DNA of 34,479 bases, taken from CAZKXX01 sp964556705 (GTDB lineage: Bacteria; Acidobacteriota; Terriglobia; UBA7540). A model generated the notes under the pieces. That model was given only the letters and a program-made list of their open reading frames with translations. It was not told where the DNA came from and did not search any database. Shown one piece after another: positions 25,444 to 31,935 of this stretch; position 1 is the first letter of the stretch; every line of letters begins with the position of its first letter. A program made the translations under genes and the position numbers. The DNA lies in assembly GCA_964556705.1 (NCBI GenBank), contig CAZKXX010000034.1, forward strand, positions 1-34,479. Reading direction: 5' to 3'.

Positions 25444-26103
25444 TTAATCCCCTGAGGGTTGTGCCATTGGAAACATTATCATTCCGCGCTTCTCGCGCTG
25501 AAGATGTTCGTGCAGCTTTACCAGACCATCTTCACTGAGTCGGGCGGCAAGCAGATTAATCGTGTCGCGCGTCAATTGTTTTCTCTGCTGGTGAAGCTCG
25601 GCAATGAGTAGCCCGTCTGGACTCGACGGAGGCGCGATCGGACTTCGCAGGTTGATTTCAGCGAGTTGAGTGCTAATTAAGTCCGACCTTTTTCGGAATT
25701 CGGTGAGGGCGTTCAAAAGCGCCGCCGTGTCATCCTCATCGAGCAAAGCCTGGGCGAGCTTTGAACGGGCCCGGGCAAGCTCTTCCGGAGCAGCGCCCTC
25801 GGGTTCAGCTACGGCGATAAAGAACATCTCGTAGGCGAATTCGTCCGGAATCAGTTCCGGGTTCTTCGCCCCGTCAATCGACCCGGGTGGGTAGGAGCCA
25901 CTCGCCGCCTCCGGTTCGACGGTTGTCGTCCCTTCCTGAAAGGCGGCCTGAGTTGTGACCGTTTGCAGAGCCAGAAGGGTCAGCGCCGCGACGAGGAGAA
26001 GTGCGGTATGGACTCGCCGCACGGCGCGCTTGTAGGCCAAGGTTGCCGCGACAATGGACGTCAGTGGTCGGTGCCAGTCCTTTCCAGGGATCATGCGTCG
26101 CAT
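25444..26103 (-). CDS. Exported alpha-helical protein of unknown function
   Basis: 219 residues. ATG 26103 has GGAG 8 nt upstream. The long basic n-region and hydrophobic segment ('TALLLVAALTLLALQTVTTQ', about 33-52) form a signal peptide or anchor. The rest is charged and helical ('LARARSKLAQALLDEDDTAA', 'LHQQRKQLTRDTINLLAARL'). No family is recognised. It is the first gene of the three-gene set. Its predicted promoter at 26147-26181 contains a 17-G tract, so expression may be switchable. Confidence 0.6.
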   Translation of the reverse strand: MRRMIPGKDWHRPLTSIVAATLAYKRAVRRVHTALLLVAALTLLALQTVTTQAAFQEGTTTVEPEAASGSYPPGSIDGAKNPELIPDEFAYEMFFIAVAEPEGAAPEELARARSKLAQALLDEDDTAALLNALTEFRKRSDLISTQLAEINLRSPIAPPSSPDGLLIAELHQQRKQLTRDTINLLAARLSEDGLVKLHEHLQREKRGMIMFPMAQPSGD

Positions 26104-26120
26104 CGTTGTATCTCCGCGTT

Positions 26121-26138
26121 AATTAGCCTCAACTAATT
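26121..26138. other. Short palindrome at the predicted transcript 5' end
   Basis: AATTAG (26121-26126) and CTAATT (26133-26138) form a perfect 6-bp inverted repeat with a 6-nt loop, immediately downstream of the -10 at 26147-26152. It could be an operator or a 5' stem-loop. Confidence 0.4.
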
Positions 26139-26146
26139 CACTCGGC

Positions 26147-26181
26147 GGTATACACCAGGGGGGGGGGGGGGGGGTTGTCAA
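26147..26181 (-). promoter_or_regulatory. Promoter candidate with homopolymeric spacer (possible phase-variable promoter)
   Basis: Minus strand: perfect -35 TTGACA (26176-26181), a 23-nt spacer holding 17 consecutive C, and a -10-like TATACC (26147-26152, 4 of 6). The optimum spacing of 17 would need six fewer C. The ATG at 26103 follows at a normal distance. Confidence 0.5.
26158..26174. repeat. Run of 17 G
   Basis: Uninterrupted homopolymer on the plus strand, the longest seen in the window, lying between genes. Such tracts are slippage-prone in vivo and also error-prone in sequencing, so the exact length is uncertain. Confidence 0.95.
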
Positions 26182-26244
26182 GCGGAAATTTTGAGCAATG
26201 GAAGCAGCCCTTTTGCTATCGCCCAGATCTGGCAATGAGGCTCC

Positions 26245-27621
26245 TCAGAGTTTCAGGAAGTGCCGCTCCTTCGTCAGCGGGCGGCTGGCGAGGCCGACGC
26301 CTTTGTCTTTGGTCACCAGCACCATGTCGGAGGGGTTGTAGCCGTAGCCGCCTTCGGGATTGAAGAGGCCGGGCTCCATCGAAAACGTCATGCCTTCTTC
26401 GAGCACGGTCTCTTCGCCGAGCGAAATGTAAGGTTCCTGATGTCCTTCCATCCCCTCGCCGTGCGCGACGCGCTGGTAGAGGTATTTCTGCATGCCGTTC
26501 CGGAGCTGATATTCGTGGACGGCTTTGGCGATTTCCTGGCAGCGCACGCCCGCCTTCGACATGCGAATCTGCATCCTCGAGCCTTCCGCCATCACTTCCC
26601 ACATTTTTTCGCGCGCCGAGTCCCATGGGGCGAGCTGGTAGGGGCAGTAGAGTTCGCCGCCGTAGCCGCCGATGCGCACGCTGCCGGAAACCTGAAGCGA
26701 ATCGCCTTTCTTGACGCGGTTGTGATGGAACTGATTGGGGTGCGGGTAAGCCGTGCCGACGCCCGTCCGGCAGCCGATGTTGACGCTGATGCCGACCGCG
26801 GTGTGCGGCCGCCCGTCGCGCTTGATGTCTTTCAGGATGAGGTCCACGCCGTATTCGCGCGCCGCGGAGGCGATTTTGAAATCGGTGAGGTCGGTGCCGT
26901 GCTTCAGGATGTAATCGCGCGTCCAGGCGTGGATCTGGCTGAAGTAATTGTAGGCGCGCTGGCAGAGGGCGATTTCTTCCGGCGTCTTCACACGCCGCAT
27001 GCGGATGCAGATGTCGCTCACGTCGTGGAACTCGGCTTTCGGCAGTGCCTTCTTCATGCGTTCGAACTGCCGGACGGTGGGCGGCGTCGCGAGGCCGATT
27101 TTCTTCTCGCCGAAGCCGCGTTTGGCAACTCCCTGGAGTGTCCACTGGAGCAGGTCCACCGAGGGCCCGGTAACGACTTTCCCCTGGTCGGGATAGCCAC
27201 CCTCGGCGTGCGGCCAGTCGTAGTAGTAATCGCCGTCGGTGAACCACCAGGTGCGCACAAGGTCGTAATCGAGCCGCGGATAGAACCAGTACACGGCGAG
27301 CTCGCTGGTGGGAATGAAGCAAGCAAAGAGGCGTTCGGTGGTCGTGTGCAGCAGGCCCGTGAAGTAGATGAGGTTCCAACGGTCCATGATGAGGATGCCG
27401 TCGAGCCCGCGCTCGCCGAGCTTTTCCTGGAGACGGCGCACGGTGCGGTGATACCACTCGAGCGGCAGGCGGTCGTAAGTGGCGGGCTTGGGGTGGTCGG
27501 GATTTGAGACGAGCAGCCGCGCCGAGCCCGAAGCCTGCGCCTGCGCGTCGGAGTGCGAGAGGACGCCGAGACCGGCTCCCAGGGCGGCCGAGGCTTTCAG
27601 GAATTCGCGCCGGTTTTTGAT
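26245..27621 (-). CDS. M24 (creatinase/prolidase fold) protein, Tat-exported, apparent ATC start, degenerate metal site
   Basis: From ATC 27621 the product has 458 residues. The first standard start (GTG 27441) would remove the Tat signal that is perfectly in frame (KNRREFLKASAALGAGLGVL, residues 2-21) and has no ribosome-binding site, whereas GAGGTGA lies 7 nt before the ATC. A creatinase_N-like domain (about 60-200, 'LDGILIMDRWNLIYFTGLLH') is followed by an M24 'pita-bread' domain. Three of five canonical metal ligands appear altered. The first Asp is S312 (LQVSGSVRIGGYGGE), the second is E323, and the last Glu is S431 (GYNPSDMVLV). The His of VAHGEG (H387) and the Glu of MEPGLF (E416) remain. 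It may be a metal-independent creatinase-like hydrolase rather than an Xaa-Pro peptidase. Last gene of the operon, 24 nt after GH127-A. Confidence 0.8.
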   Translation of the reverse strand: MKNRREFLKASAALGAGLGVLSHSDAQAQASGSARLLVSNPDHPKPATYDRLPLEWYHRTVRRLQEKLGERGLDGILIMDRWNLIYFTGLLHTTTERLFACFIPTSELAVYWFYPRLDYDLVRTWWFTDGDYYYDWPHAEGGYPDQGKVVTGPSVDLLQWTLQGVAKRGFGEKKIGLATPPTVRQFERMKKALPKAEFHDVSDICIRMRRVKTPEEIALCQRAYNYFSQIHAWTRDYILKHGTDLTDFKIASAAREYGVDLILKDIKRDGRPHTAVGISVNIGCRTGVGTAYPHPNQFHHNRVKKGDSLQVSGSVRIGGYGGELYCPYQLAPWDSAREKMWEVMAEGSRMQIRMSKAGVRCQEIAKAVHEYQLRNGMQKYLYQRVAHGEGMEGHQEPYISLGEETVLEEGMTFSMEPGLFNPEGGYGYNPSDMVLVTKDKGVGLASRPLTKERHFLKL

Positions 27622-27645
27622 GCAGAGTTCACCTCATCGAAGCGA

Positions 27646-29601
27646 TTACGGTTTCACGCGGAAGTAAATCCCGTAAGGCCATTCGAGAATTTCATAAAGG
27701 GGCACGAACTTGACGCGCGGGTTCGGCGGACGCGTTTGAAACGTCAGCGCGATGCGCTCGCGCGGCAGCGTCACCTCGTGGAACGGGTCCGAGTAGTACG
27801 ACCGGAAGTGCTCGGGATAAACCGTCGAGGGGAGCTGGTCGTGCACGACGCGCAGGTGGGAAACGCGCGGGCGCTCTTCTTCCGGCGCGCGCTCGAGCCA
27901 CGAATCAAGATTGTTCCTGTCGCCGCGGAATTCGACGTCCTCAAAGACCAGCCCGGCCATCACCAGCGGGCCGTACATCACGGCGATCATTTCGGGGTCG
28001 TCCGGCAAGGGCTCCGCGTAAAGGCTCATCGGCATCGAGACGTCCACGGCGTCGCCGTTCTTCCAGGTGCGGCGAAGCGCCAGAAACGATGAAGGCTTCG
28101 CTTCCGCGGCCACCTTCTCGCCGTTGACGCGCACTTCCACGCCCTTCCGCGCCCACCACGGCACGCGAATTCTGACGGCGAATTCCGCTGGCGAATCGAG
28201 CATGAGCGAAAGGCGCGTCGCGCCGCTCACGGGATAGTCGGTTTCCTGCGTGAGCCGCACGGTGCCGCTCGCGCGTTTCCAGGAGACTTCGGAAGGAATG
28301 AAGAGGCTGACGTAGAGGCTTTCGGCGTCGTGGAAATAGATTCCGCCCGCCAGGTCCGCGTACGCCTGTACGCCCGTTCCGTAGCAGCACCAGAAGCTGC
28401 CGAGCGGCGTTCCGAAGCGTTTGGTCGAGCCCGCCTTCATGGGCGTGAAGTAACAGAACTGGCCGTCGGCGGGATTCTGCGCGGTCAGGATGCCGTTGTA
28501 GAAGTTGCGTTCGTAGTAGTCGGCGTAGCGCGCGTCCCCGGTCGAGCGGAAGAGGTAGCGCGCCAGCCACATCAGGTTATACGCCGTGCAGGTTTCCTGG
28601 TTGGCTTCGCTCAGCGTCTCCTTCAGCCTGTTCGGCTCTCCCCAGAACTCGCGGTTGTTGCTGCCGCCGGTGGCGTAGGTGCGGGTGCTCGTGAGGATGT
28701 TCCAGAAATTCTCCGCGACTCGGCGGTAGCGCTCCTCGCCGCTGAGCTCGTAAGCGCGCATGGCGCCGTAAATGATGGGGTATTGTGTGTTGGCGTGCAG
28801 GCCGGTGAGGATATCTTCGCCGCGTGCGAGCGGATCAAGGATTTTTTCCCGCTCGAAACGGCGGGCGAGGTCGAGGTATTTCTTCTCACCCGTCGCCGCG
28901 TGGAGGTCGTAAAGCGTCTCACTCATTCCTCCGAACTCGACCTCGAGCATGTGCTGGAACTGCGAGTCGGAGAGTTTGTCCGTGCGCGCCTTAACGTAGT
29001 CCGCCATGCCGCGCGCGACTTCAAGCGCCTGCGGGTTGCCCGCGTGACGGTACATCTCGTAGAGGCCCATCAGGACTTTGTGAATGACGTAATAAGGCGC
29101 CCAAACGTCGCGGTGCCGCCCCGCCTCCAGCGCGTCGAAGACTTTTTCCGAGATGGGGCCGACGTAGCCATTGCCGTTGGTCTGCTGGATGCGCGCCAGC
29201 TCCGAAACGATCGCGTCGGCCTTGCGCTTGATCTCCTGGTCGCCGGTGGTGGCGTAGATGCGCGCGCTGGCGGAAAGAAAATGGCCGAGGAAGTGGCCGC
29301 GCACATCCACCGACATGGCTTCCCATCCGCCCAGCGGCTGCGCGCCCTGCGGCACGCGGAGGATGGCCTCTTTGTAGAAAGGATAGAGCAGCGAAGTGTT
29401 CGGCAAACTCATCAGGTAGGCGCGGTTGATTTCGAAGCGCTTCAGGAGGGGCCCGGGAAGCAGCTTCACGTCGCGATACTCGAAGGCTTCGACTTTCGGC
29501 TTCGCCGCTATTTCCGCGGCGGCGAGGGCGGCGGGCGCGAGGATCGCCGCCGCCATCACCGCGCGGAGCAGAACTCCGACTTTGTTCGCCGAACCTTTCA
29601 T
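27646..29601 (-). CDS. GH127-type beta-L-arabinofuranosidase (DUF1680 family), secreted (GH127-A)
   Basis: 651 residues. ATG 29601 has GGGAGGG 6-7 nt upstream and opens a signal peptide ('VLLRAVMAAAILAPAALAAA'). The ORF can be extended to 30066, but that extension is the antisense-like reading of the upstream gene. An (alpha/alpha)6 barrel carries the Cys-dependent catalytic set of the family: E336 and C338 in QETCTAYN, and C405-C406 in SFWCCYGTG, where a Cys nucleophile and Zn-binding cysteines are known from HypBA1. The start overlaps the stop of GH127-B by 1 nt (TGATG). It differs strongly from GH127-B, so another linkage, or GH146 membership, is possible. It would release beta-L-arabinofuranose. 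Confidence 0.85.
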   Translation of the reverse strand: MKGSANKVGVLLRAVMAAAILAPAALAAAEIAAKPKVEAFEYRDVKLLPGPLLKRFEINRAYLMSLPNTSLLYPFYKEAILRVPQGAQPLGGWEAMSVDVRGHFLGHFLSASARIYATTGDQEIKRKADAIVSELARIQQTNGNGYVGPISEKVFDALEAGRHRDVWAPYYVIHKVLMGLYEMYRHAGNPQALEVARGMADYVKARTDKLSDSQFQHMLEVEFGGMSETLYDLHAATGEKKYLDLARRFEREKILDPLARGEDILTGLHANTQYPIIYGAMRAYELSGEERYRRVAENFWNILTSTRTYATGGSNNREFWGEPNRLKETLSEANQETCTAYNLMWLARYLFRSTGDARYADYYERNFYNGILTAQNPADGQFCYFTPMKAGSTKRFGTPLGSFWCCYGTGVQAYADLAGGIYFHDAESLYVSLFIPSEVSWKRASGTVRLTQETDYPVSGATRLSLMLDSPAEFAVRIRVPWWARKGVEVRVNGEKVAAEAKPSSFLALRRTWKNGDAVDVSMPMSLYAEPLPDDPEMIAVMYGPLVMAGLVFEDVEFRGDRNNLDSWLERAPEEERPRVSHLRVVHDQLPSTVYPEHFRSYYSDPFHEVTLPRERIALTFQTRPPNPRVKFVPLYEILEWPYGIYFRVKP

Positions 29602-31652
29602 CACTTTCCCTCCCCGCCCCGAGCCGCGCGCCGGCTTTGCGCCGCGAGCGTGTACGGCACCCAGACCTGCATCTCGGCGGGCTCGCGGTTGGCCCAGGCG
29701 TAGTACGGAATGAAAGTGAGTTCCGCGTCGCGCGCCTCGCGGACGAACGCTTCGCCGAACGTGCGGTACAGCGGCAGCTCGGCGAGCGGCTTCATCGCCA
29801 CTTTCGCGCGATGCTTCAGCACCAGGACGCCGCCGAGGAGGTCTTTGCGAAATTCCTCGCGGAAGCCTTTGGCCGAGGGAGACCCGAGCGCGAGCGTCGC
29901 GTCGAAAATGGAAGTGAGGCCCGCCTGGTCGTGCTGCTCGATGGCGTAAACGAGCGGGCCGCGCTCGACGGCGACCCGCCCGACGTTCTCGCGCACCAGC
30001 GGGTTCGCCTGGATGAGGCGCGGAGACATGTCGAGCTCGAGCTTCACCGTGTCGCCCGGCTTCCACGTCCGACGGATTTCAAAGTAGTGTCCGGCGGCGG
30101 GCGCGCCCCCGGCCGGCGAGCCGTTGACGCTCACCCGCGCCCAGGGCGTCCACCCGGGCACGCGCAGGAAGAAACTGAATTCCTTTGGAGCCGCGGGCGT
30201 GAGCTTGAACTCGACCGTGCCTTCCCACGGATAATTCGTGCGCTGCTCGATCCTGAGGCCCGAGCCGTCGGCGAGGCGCCAATCGAGCGTGGAGGTGTGG
30301 AAGAGGTGCGCATACACGCCCGCGTCGCTCGTGGAATAGAGATGGCCGGGAAGCGCCGCGAACGTCCGCTGAAGGTTCGGCGGGCAGCAGGTGGTGTCGT
30401 ACCAGGGATTGCGGATTTTTTCGCCGCGCGATTCAAGCGGGTTGCGGTAGCAGTAGAGCGTGCCGTCGAGCGACATGCCGGAGTTGATGCCGTTGTAGAG
30501 CGCGCGCTCGACGATGTCCGCGTGGCGCGCGTCGCCAGTAGCCTTGAGCATCCGCCAGTTCCACATCAGGTTGGCGATGGCCGCGCAGCTTTCCGTGTAG
30601 GCGACGAGATTCGGGAGTTCGTAGGGTTCTCCGAAAGCTTCGCCGGCCGCGCGTGAGCCCACGCCGCCCGTGATGTACATCTTGCCGCGGATGAGGTCCT
30701 GGAAGAGCCGGTCGAGCGTTTCGCGGTAAGCCGCGTCGCCGGTCTCGAGGTAATAGTCCGTGGCGCCACTCGTAGCGTAGAGTGCGCGCACGGCGTGGCC
30801 TTCGAGCTGCTTCCGCGAAGTGAACGGGACGCCGCTGAACATGTAAACGATCTGCTGCGGGCGGAGGCCCAGCCGCTCGCCGTCGCCGTGAAGGATGTAT
30901 GCGGCGAAATCCAGGAACCGCCGGTCGCCCGTCGTGCGATAGAGCTCGACGAGGGCCAGTTCGATTTCCGGATGCCCGGCGAGCGCGGGCTTTTTGGTGG
31001 GGCCGAAATTCTCAATCAGGTGATTGACAAACTTGATGCCACCGTCGAGCAGTTTCCGGTCGCCCGTGGCGCGGTAATAGGCGATTCCCGCCTGCAGCCA
31101 GTGTCCGAGGCAGTAGAGTTCGTGGCCCCGGTACTGCTCGGTCCAGCGAAGTTCCTTTCTATCGTCCACGTAGTAGGTGTTGAGGTAGCCGCTCGGCTCT
31201 TGCGCGGCGAGGATTTCGTCGGTCATCTCCTCAAATTTCGCGCGCAGGTCAGGACGGTCCTCGGACTGAAGGACGAAAGCGACGGCTTCCATCCACTTGT
31301 AGAGGTCGGAATCGGTGTAAAGCGGCCCGCGGCGCTCGACCTGCTTTCGGCCGGAGAGCCGCCGGAAATTGTCCACGATACCGTGCTCTTCGAGCAGATC
31401 GTAAAGCGCCGGAATGCTCCGCTCGACGTTGACGCGGCGGCGCTCCGCCCAGAACCCTTCGCCCATCTTCACCGCGCGGACCGGAACCGAACGCAGCTTC
31501 GCCTTCGGGCTCTTCTCGAGATGCAAAATGCCCTGCTCCGCCCAGTCCCCGGAAGGAGCCTGGGCCTCAGTGCGTTCGACGCCGAGCGCGAAAAGAAAAC
31601 TCAGCGCAACAAGAAGTGCGAGCAAATAAATCCCGATTGTTTTTTTCTCCAT
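29601..31652 (-). CDS. GH127 beta-L-arabinofuranosidase (HypBA1-like), secreted (GH127-B)
   Basis: 683 residues from ATG 31652, with a signal peptide (IGIYLLALLVALSFLFALGV, cleavage near EAQA). The N-terminal strand 'SPKAKLRSVPVRAVKMGEGF' leads into an (alpha/alpha)6 barrel. Catalytic features match the characterised Bifidobacterium enzyme HypBA1: E354 and C356 in TESCAAIAN, and C422-C423 in DTTCCPPN (nucleophile Cys and Zn ligands). Two beta domains end in 'ELTFIPYYAWANREPAEMQV'. The enzyme class removes beta-1,2-linked L-arabinofuranose, for example from hydroxyproline-linked arabinosides. It is translationally coupled to GH127-A and lies 31 nt after the small secreted gene. A deleted relative lies at 22152-22451. 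Confidence 0.9.
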   Translation of the reverse strand: MEKKTIGIYLLALLVALSFLFALGVERTEAQAPSGDWAEQGILHLEKSPKAKLRSVPVRAVKMGEGFWAERRRVNVERSIPALYDLLEEHGIVDNFRRLSGRKQVERRGPLYTDSDLYKWMEAVAFVLQSEDRPDLRAKFEEMTDEILAAQEPSGYLNTYYVDDRKELRWTEQYRGHELYCLGHWLQAGIAYYRATGDRKLLDGGIKFVNHLIENFGPTKKPALAGHPEIELALVELYRTTGDRRFLDFAAYILHGDGERLGLRPQQIVYMFSGVPFTSRKQLEGHAVRALYATSGATDYYLETGDAAYRETLDRLFQDLIRGKMYITGGVGSRAAGEAFGEPYELPNLVAYTESCAAIANLMWNWRMLKATGDARHADIVERALYNGINSGMSLDGTLYCYRNPLESRGEKIRNPWYDTTCCPPNLQRTFAALPGHLYSTSDAGVYAHLFHTSTLDWRLADGSGLRIEQRTNYPWEGTVEFKLTPAAPKEFSFFLRVPGWTPWARVSVNGSPAGGAPAAGHYFEIRRTWKPGDTVKLELDMSPRLIQANPLVRENVGRVAVERGPLVYAIEQHDQAGLTSIFDATLALGSPSAKGFREEFRKDLLGGVLVLKHRAKVAMKPLAELPLYRTFGEAFVREARDAELTFIPYYAWANREPAEMQVWVPYTLAAQSRRAARGGEGK

Positions 31653-31683
31653 GGATGGCCCCCAGAAAAAATGATTTCCGAAT

Positions 31684-31887
31684 TCAGCGGCGTGCCGGCG
31701 CGCGGCCGAGCGAGACTTCGGTTCGCGCGCCGCTGAACACCACTTCCTGCAATTCCTCGCTTCCCGCCAGCCGGACCTTGAAGCGCCGCGGCGCGGCCGG
31801 TCGCGCTTTCGCGACGGAGTCCGGCTCGAGCGCGACGAGCAGCGCCAGGCCGCCGAAGAGTCGTCCTGCGACGGTGAGAAGTTTCAT
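31684..31887 (-). CDS. Very small secreted protein (67 aa), possibly a gene remnant
   Basis: ATG 31887 with AAAGG 6 nt upstream. A signal-like N-terminus (MKLLTVAGRLFGGLALLVAL) is followed by only about 45 residues, including a beta-strand-like segment (RFKVRLAGSEELQEVVFSGA) and a basic tail. No family is recognised. The layout, a signal peptide joined to what resembles a C-terminal beta segment, echoes the deleted GH127 gene at 22152-22451, so it may be a similar internal-deletion remnant. It lies in tight operon spacing (48 and 31 nt) between the TIM-barrel hydrolase and GH127-B. Confidence 0.5.
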   Translation of the reverse strand: MKLLTVAGRLFGGLALLVALEPDSVAKARPAAPRRFKVRLAGSEELQEVVFSGARTEVSLGRAPARR

Positions 31888-31935
31888 CGAAAACCTTTCC
31901 GCACAGCAGAAGACCCGTCCCGCCACGCGGCGAAT

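Noticed and set aside
26216..27457. 413-aa minus-strand ORF overlapping the M24 gene in another frame
   Set aside because: Arg/His/Pro-rich frame shadow; the M24 frame carries recognisable motifs and a Tat signal.
29602..30066. N-terminal extension of GH127-A to 30066
   Set aside because: The extension is Arg/Ala/Gly-rich, overlaps the coding part of GH127-B in another frame, and ATG 29601 has its own ribosome-binding site and signal peptide.
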